A stretch of 64,000 nucleotides of DNA from positions 11,225,178 through 11,289,177 of the forward strand of contig OU744454.1 in NCBI GenBank assembly GCA_916610825.1, in the 5' to 3' direction. The notes below the pieces were generated by a model. That model did not search any database. It had not been told where the DNA came from and saw nothing but the letters and a program-made list of their open reading frames with translations. Of the stretch, positions 21,248 through 34,000 are shown piece after piece. Position numbers and translations under genes: made by a program. Source of the stretch: Haliclystus octoradiatus (taxonomy: Eukaryota; Cnidaria; Staurozoa; Stauromedusae; Haliclystidae). The first letter of the stretch is position 1. Every line of letters starts with the position of its first letter.

Positions 21248-22980
21248 CTAATATTAATAACAATCAAGGTTGGTGAAACTATTGAAACGATAATTATAAT
21301 ATATGATGTATCCGTGTCTGAAATATCAATTGCGTAATTTTTATAGTGGCCTACACTGCAGCCAAAATTATATTATTGACAAAAGTTCGCTGAGAAACAG
21401 CGAGGTCATATCTAACCTTATAACCTGTCTTATGAAAATATACATGTCTCAACTATCATATCTAATTACAATTACATTGCTCTCATTTGGTTTTGAGATC
21501 AATTTAAAGGGACTATGCAGACTCTCAGCCCTTATGGATCTTTTTTGGGTGCAAATTTTATTGTACGTCACTACACCGACTTCGAATTTTGGTCGGCTGA
21601 AATGAAAGCTGCGAGGTCGAGGATAACAAAACAACCATAAATGGCCTAAACATTTATTCCTATTTCATAATTAATTTCGATTTTCCTAGAAAACTCTGAA
21701 GGACAGGAATCAATAATAATAGACAAAAATTGCATTAACAAAGGGCCTACCGCATTTTATGGTTGTGCAGGCTATACTATAGCTTTGAAGTCAGAAAAAA
21801 TACGACAATAAAACGAGTCAGCACGAAAGCGTAAACATGTTTTTATTATTCAACAATTTCAAAAAAGAGCAAGTCAACAGCAAGTTCAACAAGGCGAGTA
21901 AATTGTACTATATGCTAACGATTGACAATTTGGCATTATTCACAAATGTTGATTAATATACATATAGGATATGTAGGTAACATCTTTGGAAATATGATTA
22001 CACTTCCAAATAGAATTGCCGATTAATCTACGAAGCATGGATAGCAACATCACAGCATAAAATTACCTTGATTACATTATCCAGACAATAAATAATTTTC
22101 TAAAAAGACCAGAGCAAATCGAGAGTCTGAAGACTCGCAAAATTTGTAGTTTCCTTTTGTAAAAATTCAAACACACGCATACTGTCATTGCATTTGCGCG
22201 GACAGATTTCCGTAGCTTTGAGCTGATGTCCTGTTTCCGCTTCAGATATTTTTGATCTTTACTTTATATCACTCTCTCCTGTCTTTCCATTTGATTGCTT
22301 CGATAAATAATGTTTACAATATGTGGACATATCATGAAATATTAAAATTAGATCGCAACTATATTAATTCAAGAAAACTAGTCAGCACCGTGGAAAAATA
22401 CACAAGGCGAGATGGCGTCATGCAGCTTTTCATTTTTCATAAACATTGAACACCAGAGCGAAGAAGACAGCTTACATGAAAACGAGTATTGAATAGTGAA
22501 CTCACTTTTCGATAAAGAAGACCACCGGTCTGCATAGTCCCCTTAAAATCAGCAAATTCGAAATGCATCCTGTAACCTCTGTTACATGATGTGGTTATTG
22601 ACTTGAGATTAACGCAGCTGATTCAATATAATATATTTTTCTCTTAAATTTTCACTTGTATTTAATATGACTGTAATAACTGTTTTTTCTGAATAAAATA
22701 TAATAAACAATTGATAATTACTACGACTAATTTAACTTCAATTTATTGAATACAAGTAATATAGTAGTTGACATGCCTTCGTGTTTTGTCGTAACCAAAA
22801 CTTATCTTTAATAACTTATAAGAAATATGCAAATCGTATCGTAAACTTATCGTAATACATTGTTCTCTTATGAATAAGACGCTCCTAACTTTCTGGAGAC
22901 TTACACAAATTGATTAAAAACGATTAAATACTATTATTTAAGCATTATCAAGTGCTCAATTTAAAAACATATTACAAATC
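21248..22980. other. Intergenic sequence, no gene recognised
   Basis: No convincing exon, transposon end or RNA gene was seen on either strand. Short open frames show no motifs. Confidence 0.4.
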
Positions 22981-23190
22981 AAAGCTCTTCTTCTAAGTTT
23001 CCAAATTTTTCAATAGGACGCTTAAACTCACTGTCTCTCAATTTAACTTACACATAGCGCACACAACCGTCTTTGGTGGGAAAAAGCGCAATTACCAGTC
23101 CCAATGCTCAATGGTGTCTCTGCGTATTTTCATCTTTGACTAAGACTAGGTCTCCAATCTTGAATTTGTCTCCTCTAAATCATATCGTGT
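22981..23190 (-). pseudogene. BEL/Pao integrase C-terminal remnant
   Basis: Minus-strand pieces KFKIGDLVLVKDENTQRHH, then ALGLVIALFP, then FKRPIEKFGNLEEEL form the typical C-terminal part of BEL/Pao integrase, with frameshifts between them. The sequence differs from the element at 9294-16580, so it belongs to another, older family. Confidence 0.6.
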
Positions 23191-24572
23191 AATCGTGTAA
23201 TTTGAAATCGTGTCTTGAATGATTTGATTGATTTCAACATTTGTTTCTCCTAGTTTAAATTTAAATTTGGTGACCACCAATAAATACATCTCCAGTACTT
23301 TATCGTTGATGAGAAGTATCAGCTCGTGACATTTTGATAGTTGAATATTAAGATAAAAATTATTCATATATTATTTATATGAGAAAAACTAAGAGAGTTT
23401 AAAAATACGTCATCACATCACCGCCATAGTATATCAAAAGTATGTAGTTCAGATATTTTACAATTATTCAAATTTATTTTAGCTTTATCGTATCTATTTA
23501 TGACTAGGCCTGATATCTAGATTGGTTATGCATCCTTAATTCAAGTAAAAGTATAATACATGTTTAGTGGTCATCCTAGAGTACACAATTTTACTTGTGG
23601 TCGTCTTGAATAAGTAAATATATACCCTATGACCACTGCAGCTAGGTATGTCAGTCAGAATTATTAAATATATGTTTTGTCTGCTTTTGTAAGTCTAATT
23701 TCATGATGCTACCTGTGACAAAAAACGTAATTGACGCAACAGTTCTAATTTAACCTAAAATCCTCTTACGGCAAGGTAAAGAGAAAGAGTTAAAAACGTA
23801 CATGAATATTTATATATAAATCCAATTTATTCGTCTATCGAATCTATCGGAGCATTATTATACTTGTAAATAATGGTAAATGATAATTACGGTAGCGATA
23901 TTTTAACTGTACAAAAACTTATTACGGATATTTTCGATAAAAACGCGTTGAGATAACAATCACAATCAAAAAAAAGTTTATCAACCGCAAAATGTTTATG
24001 TAGAGTAAACTTTTAAACAGAAACTATAATCTTAGCTAATCATTTTCAAAACTTTAATTCTAAACTAAAAGAAACCGGTTAAAACAATTAAAAGACGTAT
24101 ATGATGTTGTCACACAGAACAAGGTGGGGAGTGAATCGATATAGCCAATAGACGGTATACCAGTTGGGAATAAATTGATATAATAGAATGGTCTTTCACA
24201 GTTTGAACTAGGATTTTAATAAATAACAAAATATAAAGGTCCATAAGCTGAAAATATTCCTTGTTATTGAATACTCTGTAGTAGATTTTGTGACACAATG
24301 CTACTAACCTCATAAAATATTCTAAACAAACCAATATAATGATGTAAAACTGTTTCAAGAAGTTCAACAACAAAATAATCCGATAGAGCCTTTTCACATC
24401 TAAGTGCATCATTTCATTGACGCCTACATAGTTTCAGTGATTGCCATGTGGTAGAAGGACAATTAGTTGGGAGGAGTGAAATTTATCAGATGTCGATAAT
24501 TCGTAGATTGGGAACAGGTCAGCGCAGGTGCATTTGAACATATAATAACCCATACAAGACACCTTTGACATT

Positions 24573-24603
<31 letters not shown>

Positions 24604-24705
24604 TTACTGATGTAAGACCATCTAGCCTCTGTTAACTCCTCCTAAGGTCATTCATTGAAGTGTTTAAGTTGAGAACTCACCTATTGTATTCCACTACAAA
24701 GACAA
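23191..24705. other. Region upstream of gene 2
   Basis: No coding sequence recognised. It contains a (TA)n tract at about 24573-24607, roughly 100 bp upstream of the gene 2 start. No reliable TATA box or other promoter element could be singled out. Confidence 0.4.
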
Positions 24706-25065
24706 ATGGAGGTCATACTCGTGTTGATGTTGTATGGAGGTATATTTTGTAACCTCGTATACAGTAGAATTTGTGACACTGCTAATTACAAGACACGGCG
24801 ACGAATTTTTCCGACACATCTTCAAATTCAAAACAAATTCACTGGTACTCTCACTACGACTACTGTGTCCCAACTAAACTGTATTCAAAAGTGTTTAATC
24901 AACGGAATGTGCAATGGGATCAATGCGGATCTGGTAAATGATATCCACAACAATTGTGGGTTTGTTAATGCAAATTTGAATGAAAACGGAAATCAAGTGG
25001 ATGCAAACAATGTGGTAGCAAACACAGCACCTTCAAATCTTAGCAAGTATGCAGTATCTATCAAG
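24706..25065 (+). CDS. Gene 2 exon 1: signal peptide and PAN/apple-like domain
   Basis: 120 codons from an ATG in the context ACAAATGGAG. The hydrophobic residues 2-18 are followed by a likely cleavage site near residue 20. The Cys pattern CIQKCLINGMCNGIN with a later NNCGF resembles PAN/apple modules, which bind proteins or sugars. It ends in phase 0 at the donor GTATGT. Confidence 0.75.
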
Positions 25066-28000
25066 GTATGTTGGAAACTAATTATCTTATTTTATATATT
25101 ATGCCTATTTATAATTACTACATATTCAATTGTAGATTATAATATGGCATTTTTATGTTAAATATATGAAAGCCTATCTTGGTTCGGGTGTGTGTGTGTG
25201 TGTGTCAAGTTTTCCACTGTTTTCTTAGTAGTTTTCCAAGGAATCTATTTGATAATTAGAATTGTTGTTTTTCAATCATAATTAAGACATTCCTTACTTT
25301 CTGGTTTGCATAAGGAAAGAAAATGTGCTGGTTCAATGGCATTCACTGTTGAGATCTAATTTTTTATACTTATATCTCAACTTTATATTATATACAAAAT
25401 TTTATGTATTTCATTTCTATTTCACATGATATACATACAAAATACATCAAAGTGTTTCATTATGTCATAGTTTCTTGATTTGACTTGAGGGATATTAGAA
25501 AGAACAGCTATCAGATACATTCGAAAGTTCAGGTCGAAGGCTTATTTTGGTAGACACAAAAGCTGTCCACCCTTTCCTTTCACGCACCAGTCGTCAATCA
25601 ATGAACCACAAATGACAACAATTCAATAGAACACACATCAGTTCAATATGTTGCCAAATTTGGTTTTACTATAACAAATAATAATCAATGCAAATATTAC
25701 GAATCTAATTAATACTAAATATAAAATACAATGTGCGAAATAGTGTTGTGAATGTAAATACCTTAGATCTTCGTTCACGGTACGAAAGGATCACAATACG
25801 AGCGAATCATCAATCGACTTCTCTCTTCAAATTCTCAAACACAACTACTACTGATCGCGTAATTTACAAGAAAAGTTCACAAATTCTATTACAAGGTGTG
25901 CCTAAACTCTACCAATAAAATAAATCCGAGGCCATGAATCATCTATATTTATTTATACTAATTCAGGTAAAACCATTATTTAACGTGGAACTTCAATACA
26001 GTGCTATAAGATGAATCATGACATGTCAATCGAACAGAAAACTAACACTAAATTTATAATACGTAACTATATTAAGTTAAATAAAATTCGAGTTAAGCGA
26101 AATATAGTTTAGAAATATAAGAAAAAGTAAAGCTAACTTCAAATATCAAAGTACAAACGAATTTCAAATGATATAAAATAGAAGTGAGCAATGTTGACGT
26201 TAACGCTTATAATTGAGCATCATACCTTGCGAGCTCCAAGTTGAAAAGCGAATGTTAGTTCTCAAGCCGCAAGTATAGTGTTGTAGATCAGAGCATCATG
26301 CAGGATTTCGAACATCACACAAAGAGCTACACCACTGCTGGTCAAGATTATGCCTTTAAGGGTCGTCGCAGCGTTTGAAGAATTCGTATACGTAAAAATC
26401 AGTCCTATTGGTGACCAACATTCCATTTGCCTCATTTATCATCTATTTTAAGTGAATACTCTAGATGTAAAAATGTTATTTTGTTTTTAAGGTTGAAGAT
26501 GTTTGCACAATCGATGTACCAGGTAAATATACAATGCTCCTGTTGACATTTCCCAGTTACAAACTGTATAATATGTGTGACAAGTGACAACAGTATTTAC
26601 CCAAACAGCTGAGGCAGCATTCCGCTACTTAATACCTGAATAATACAAAAACTAAATGACAACAAAAACCAGAAAAGGATTTTCAATTGACTTAGGCCTT
26701 GAGCTCAGGTTTTACTTAAATTTAGATTGATGCATGTAATTCTTTGGGATTTTTGGTTTCGGAATATTTATGTCATTAAATGCAGAAGTAGAATCTTCAA
26801 AACTTCGATATCTCTTTCATTTCTGATCGGATCGGCTTCAGTTGATAAACATCAGAAGAAATATTTTAGTAGAAATCCAATAATCATGAAATCGGCAGTT
26901 GCGTGACAGTACCGGACAATTTTATCGGAATTAATTATATATGACTAAAATTGATTTTGAAATTTATTTTAAAATTGAACTGGAAATATCTCAAATTCGT
27001 AAAATATTCAATCATTCCATGTATGCGATCCCATCAACTGAAATGTGAACAAACGAAATACAGTCCTAGCAGAGACATTTTTATTTTTATATGAGATTAA
27101 TCAGTTGTGAAAATTGTTTGAAACAATATATCTAAAAATTGAAAGGAAACGAAATTGTCCAAATTTTGACTACGTACGATAACACATTTGCATTGGTGGC
27201 ACCAGGATATCCCTGACACATTAGAGCTAACTTCCCCGACGTTGAGGGTAGTTTTTAGAAAATATTTGCAAAGATGCTTGGAAAGTATATAACTCTTCCC
27301 CGAGTAGAAGGCTAAGAATCCTCAACATGCATCCCTCTTTTCCTCATATGGTGTCACCCCTGAATGTCTACATTTTTGAACGTTAAATCATTTTTATGCA
27401 GTCTCGATGGATTCCCAGATTTTGAACTTCGAAGCAAGTCTTTCGCTTGTGTATAGTCTACATTGAGCAGCGAAATTTCATGTAGTTGGAATGCTTTATA
27501 ATAGGTTTACGGAGTACGGCACTTTTAGAAAATGTTTCATGTACAAATTATTCCTCAAAGATGAAAAATAGCATCTAGTTGTAATAACTTGACAATGTGC
27601 TGCTCATTATGGATTGTGTTTTCACTGTTTGAAGATTTATTTTTGAATGTTCTCTATACTTTTATTTAATGTCATATACATTACTGTTACTCGATAGTCC
27701 ATGGTCAATGGTCAACTTGGGAAGATGGTCCATGCTCAGTGATATGCGGTGTTGGATTAAGAACCGAATACAGAAACTGTTCAAATCCAGCTCCAGCACA
27801 CGGGGGGATTAGCTGCTCCGGAGATATAACAAAAACAACATCTTGCATCTTGAATTCATGCTCAGGTATGGACGCAGTGTCTTTGAAGTTTCTCATTTAG
27901 CGTTTATTAATTCCTCAAGTATGCACTATTCTGCTGTTTTGAAATGATTTTGCTTCGCAGTTAGTAATAAAACATTACATGTAAATAATGAGCATTGATT

Positions 28001-31000
28001 AAACTGTTCATTACAATTGTAATTTATATTTCTTAGATGTCGCAATAAAAGTATGCTCATTTGAGGTACAAAAAACCTGTCATGACTGATCTTGGATTGA
28101 AGTTTAACGAAAATATTGACAAAGACTATCTTATCTATGTGAAAATTGAATTGATTTACGATAAAATATAAATAAATACCATCAAAAGAAGGGTCTAATT
28201 CAGGATTTAGGATATTGCACATCACTTCTTTTTCAAAACATCCCCAAAGGAAAAACAATTTCAACCCTTACATCCTTATTGCTTTTCTCAATTTAAATAG
28301 TTTTTAAATATCTAAAACAATAACAAAACATCTTTTCATGTTCTCCAAACAAAGTATCTTTTCATGTTCTTCAAAGAAAACATCTTCTCGTTCTTGTTTC
28401 TTACAGACTGTTGGATAATATATTAAATTGAAAATTGAATAAATCATATATGTTGTTGTTCAGCGTCGATAAATGCCTTCATCTAAAATAAATCTTACAA
28501 ACGTATCATTTTGAAATTTTGTGGACAAATCAATCGGCAAATAGTACCCAGAGACGTTAAACATGGAACTATAGAAAATATGAGAAATTTTATGGACAAA
28601 TCAATCGGCAAATAGTACCCAGAGACGTTAAACATGGAACTATAGAAAATATGAGAAATTTTATGGACAAATCAATCGGCAAATAGTACCCAGAGACGTT
28701 AACCATGGAACTATAGAAAATATGAGAAATTTTATGGACAAATCAATCGGCAAATAGTACCCAGAGACATTAAACATGGAACTATAGAAAATATGAGAGG
28801 AACAAACGTTCCATTTAGTTTCATGAATTGATTTTGTTTAATAATGGGTCCTACAAAAAGATTAGCCTGATTTTGGATGCATTTAGCGAGCCAGCCTTGA
28901 CTCATCGACAGCAGAAGTTCGACTAGGTCAAATCTGATAAACTTTTAGAAGAAACAGTACCATATTCCACCGCCAACACAATCCTGGGCAGAAACGCAGG
29001 AAACTATTTAAGATTGATTCCAAGCTTAACCATACGGACCATTTTATTCCATTATTCAAGATTACGTTATGATAAATGTGTTGAAGCAAATAGGCCATCA
29101 TGTAAAATAGTTTTCTAACCACTTTAAATGCATACATGGTTCATAACTATTTATGTTTTAATTAATTTGTATATTTGTATTAATTCTTTATGATGGATTC
29201 AGTGGACGGTGGTTGGTCAAATTGGGCGATTCAAACTACGTGCAGTGCGAGCTGCGGCGGAGGAGTGAAAACAGAGGCAAGATCATGCACAGATCCAAGT
29301 CCAGAGTACGGTGGATTGGAATGCGTTGGCGATACGACTAGCACTATCGCATGCAATGGAAGCCCTTGCCCAGGTAAGATTGGACATGCCTGCAATGGAT
29401 AATTTTTATACAAAATATTCCTCATTTGTGGAATAATGATTGCATAGTACTTTTGCATTCTTGCTTTGTTAAAATTTTTGCAACGTTTTTCCATTAATTA
29501 TAATTTTGTTTAAATTTTTCATTTATTTTCTACAATAAAACATTTGTCAGGCACCATTTTGTCTCATTTTGTAGCCAAGTGGTTGCTCGAATCTTCATTC
29601 GAAACACGAAGTACCTAAAACGTTCGTTCTACAATGTTTTTTCTTCCGCATTTTTTAATATTTTTGCCATACAGGAAATTGATTTTGATTGCTTATATCA
29701 TTATTCCAACACACGAGAAAACATCGTATAACAAACTATTTTTGGTTAGATCGTTTGGTTGATGTATCGTGAATTCAATTAAGGTCACTCATTGGTTAAG
29801 GCTATTGTACGGCAAAAAAACAATCAGACAGAAAATATGTTCATTGTTTGTTACTGATTAATCTTGCTGGCTATATACCTCTTTATAGTCATGTAGAATA
29901 TTTAGATTAAACCATACCTTTGAAAGAAAATATTTGAAATGAATTAGGCCTACTCTCCAAATCTCAAATATATATTAAACATGTTTCATAAAATGATATA
30001 TTTAATATATCCATTCTTACTGATGCCATGAAGATATGATACGGCGAAACGTTATGAAATCCCGTGTTTTTTATCGCTGTCATTTGTTACAAATTCTTAC
30101 TGTAATTTCAAAATAGTAATTCAAAGTTTAATCCATAGGATACCGTATAGAGAATAATGAAAATACACATTGGCTTCAAAATATATTGTATTTAATGAAA
30201 TTAAACCCACCCGATCAAAAAGCTGAAATACGCTACGATCTAAACATGTTGGGGTTCCCCAGCTTTGATTGACGGCACTCTTTATACTTTAGCAATGATA
30301 AAACTGAAAATTATGGAGTATTTAGATACGGATATCGCATGCACAAGTATATTGATCGCTATAGTAGAAGTAGCACGATTTTGAAAGCAGGTAACATCAT
30401 TTAACACAAACAAGTTCTCACTAACAAGTACAGTAAGTTGACAAAAAAAGTAGCAAATATAGTACAAGTTAACTATTGAACGACCTTGCACATCTGAACT
30501 AGTGCTATAGCTCTGTGTTGTTTTAAAGAAATCCAGAGTGGTAAACTTGAACAGACATTAAGGATTTGTGTATAAAAGTATGGGATATAGATGGGTTGCA
30601 TTTTGTAATTATAGCATTCACATAGCAGCACCGAAGTAAATGTTGCAAAATTCTACTTCCACTATAACATATCCAATCTCAAATGTTGATGCTTGTCCTC
30701 TTGTCGTAATCATATTATTCTTCTATGTTACATTTCTAATATTTAATCATTGAACTTCTTTTAAGTTGATGGAGGTTGGTCAGATTGGATTGAACAAGGA
30801 TCTTGTACTGTGGTTAGTGGTTGCGGAGAAATAACAGAGACTCGAGCATGTGACAATCCACTTCCACAAAATGGCGGATTACCATGCATTGGGAAACTGG
30901 AGAGACTTATCACATACAACGAAGGTATCAATTCAGGTAAATAGTTTGTTTCTCATAAATTTTTAGATAAATCACATCTTCTGAATGTCGGCTCAACCAA

Positions 31001-34000
31001 ATCAAGCACGTGTGTACATGTTTCCAAACTATTGGATTTGAAATTCACAAACGTTTGGATAAAATGACACTCCCACAATCATGGGATCCAACTAACCAAA
31101 TAATTTAGACTAAATTAGAAAAACAACAGCAATGAAATGTCAACAACATAAACAAGCAAGAAATGTTATCTTGAATTTAAATTTAAATGAATTTGACTTT
31201 GAGCAAACATAATAAAATGCTGGCAGATTTCTATACAGGCTAGAGAGAATGGATAACGTACCATATTACATAAATATATAACAATTTTTGTGCAGTATAG
31301 GTTCTGTAAACAAAAGGCGTAAGAAAATCAAGAGCCATCGCACAAGACACGAGTGTTTATGTGACCCATATTGCACACGAAAGCGTTTACTTCTTGCTTA
31401 TACAACAACAATATCATATACGTTATCTACAAATCTTTCGCCGTGCATGTAGGATCCCGCGTATAGTTTAATAATTTTAAGAAACTTCTTTACCCGTTCA
31501 CCGTTCGTCATAGCCGAAAAATGACATTCGGATTCATTTTGCATCACAATTTGAAGGGTGTTGCTGTGGCATTCTATTGACAGCGTATCAATATTAGTGT
31601 TCTGATGAAAGATTAGGCATATAGAGATCACGGATCTTCGATGTAAGCAAGCTGTCCGTTCTGGGAAAAGCTATACAAGTTAGGAAAATTGAAGCTAACA
31701 TTGTTATTGTTTCTGCAAACTGTATAAATATAAAAAAACTTAAAGAAGGAAAATAATGTTTTCCATTCGTACATCTATACGTTATATACTTTTATATTTT
31801 GAAACCAGTCAAGTCTTGGAAATATTAATTTACAGCCTGCCATTTTCTGTTTATCACTAGAAAGATAAGCTGATGTTGCTCTAGGGAGTGTTGTAGGAAT
31901 GCTCAGCCTTAGATGTTGATCTGAATACAGAATAGAACATATTGCTCTCAGTTAACAAACAAGAAAATAAACATTGGAAATGGTTAATTTGAATTTGTTG
32001 CTTGAAAATGGAATTGCATTATACAAGCAAATTGAATCTTTACATGGACAAAAAAGACAATCAGATTTAAAGTTCCACAAAACTCACTTAAGTTGAAAGC
32101 AATAAAAACTCAACAGCAAAAAACAAATTTAATAAACGATTTCAAGAATCAAATTTTATATACTTTTTCATAAAGCAAAGGTCTCTCCATTTTCAAGATG
32201 GAAAAGGATTTAAATTATGTATTTCCAAGGATTTATTCATTATTGCGGATAAAGCAAACATCATACCGTTTCATAAATGGCATAAATAAACCAAGGAAAA
32301 TGCGGAGAAGTCATAAATTGCATCTCTCATGGGAATTGAAAAGTTCATTTTCAGTCATATTTCGCCTACTTTAAATATTTGTTCAGGTGCTGCTCCTATT
32401 ACTTTGACAGCATGGTTGGTATTAACAGTGAAAATCAAGCTACATTTATGATTTTGTGAGACAAGGTACATATATCATATTTTGTGAGGCAAGTTACATA
32501 TATCATATTTTATGGAGCAAAATATTGAGCTTAATTGAGCCAAATATTATTATGGTATGATGAAGAATGTAAATCAAGATGTTTGATATCAAAAATATAG
32601 CTACTACGTCACGGCACTGTATTTAGGGTTGTTGTTTGTAACTTTACGATTTCTATGTTTCTGAAATAATTTTTAATTATCACATACAAACTTTCTAATC
32701 GATTATTCCTGTACAAGTCGACTACAGCAATGGTACCTACTACTTTTTAAGGAAGCAAACTATACCTTGATAATTTTCTTTAGGCGGTATACATTTACCG
32801 AAAAAGATAATAACGACCGGCGCAAGAAGAGCCCTGTATTTTGTAAACTATAGTATCAACCCCCTTAAAAAGTGCTTTGCGTAATGTATAATATGAAACT
32901 ACTGACTCGCTGATGTAGTAAACAAACAATATTATCATGAAATTGATGTAAGACTGCTGCATCTGGAATTTAATTTCATTAATAAAACACTTATTTCGCA
33001 CTGTTTGTAATTTATGTTTGAATTACTACTATTTTAGTGTCCCCTTTGGGATGCTTTCTGATTCTTCCGCTTTCATATTATTAAATAGGTGATCTATTGC
33101 GTAATTATCTACAGACATGTAGCAATAAATATTTGAAATCAATCATTAAACATAATAAAATGAAACAAAATATTGTGCAATACGACCAGATTTTCAAAAC
33201 GTTAACTGTTGTTTTCGCAAGCGCTGCTCATAGCCACATGGAGTGTAAACAATCGACATACAGATAACTGAGACCGGAAGTTAAGGTCTTTACAAGGCGA
33301 CACAGAGTCAGCAAAATGGCGATTTCGAGCAGTGCGCAGAATTTACACTTTCATTAAGATAGGATTTAGATGGCACACAGGCTGTAAATAACTCAGCTTA
33401 TAAGAGTCCAGATTGAAAAATTATTTCCGCTAATCCTATTCATTTTGCATTGGCTATATGATTCCGGAAAAAAACATTAGTGTCATCTACACTTCAAAGT
33501 CCTTTGCAATGAGTTTTTAGTTTTGTTTAATTTCAAGTGTTCGATTGAGAACTGCTTCATATCTTATTTATTCTTCATACATATACAGGTTGGGTTGTGT
33601 TTTTAAGAAGGATCGATGGCGTGGAAAACTTCTATCGGCAAAGAAAATTTTATGAAAATGGATTCGGAGATTTTGCTTCAGATTTTTGGTACGGCTTAGA
33701 TGAGCTTCATCGCCTGACGGCAGAAAATGCACAAACCCTTCGTATTGATCTTTGGTTTGGCAGTGAACACAGATATGCTGAATACGATACGTTTACAGCC
33801 AGTGATCAGACTGATAATTACCGACTACACGTGAATGGCTACTCAGGTATATGGCATTAACTGTAATCTATATCTTCGACTATGCAGGAGAGCTTATTAA
33901 AACGCAATATTCTCTCATTACCTCAAGTCATTGTGTTAATGAGAATGATATTTATCGAACATTAAGTAGCATTAAACATTTATCTATTAATTATCGGAAG

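Noticed and set aside
24573..24607. (TA)n tract as a TATA promoter of gene 2
   Set aside because: It is a microsatellite; position alone does not support promoter function and no matching motif is seen upstream of other copies.
28522..28798. Evenly spaced direct repeats considered as a CRISPR array
   Set aside because: The units are continuous without spacers and the sequence is an animal intron; it is a minisatellite.
31398..31631. 77-codon minus frame in intron 5 of gene 2 with several Cys, considered as a FReD N-terminal exon
   Set aside because: Wrong strand and no VYCDM-like or TSP1-like motif.
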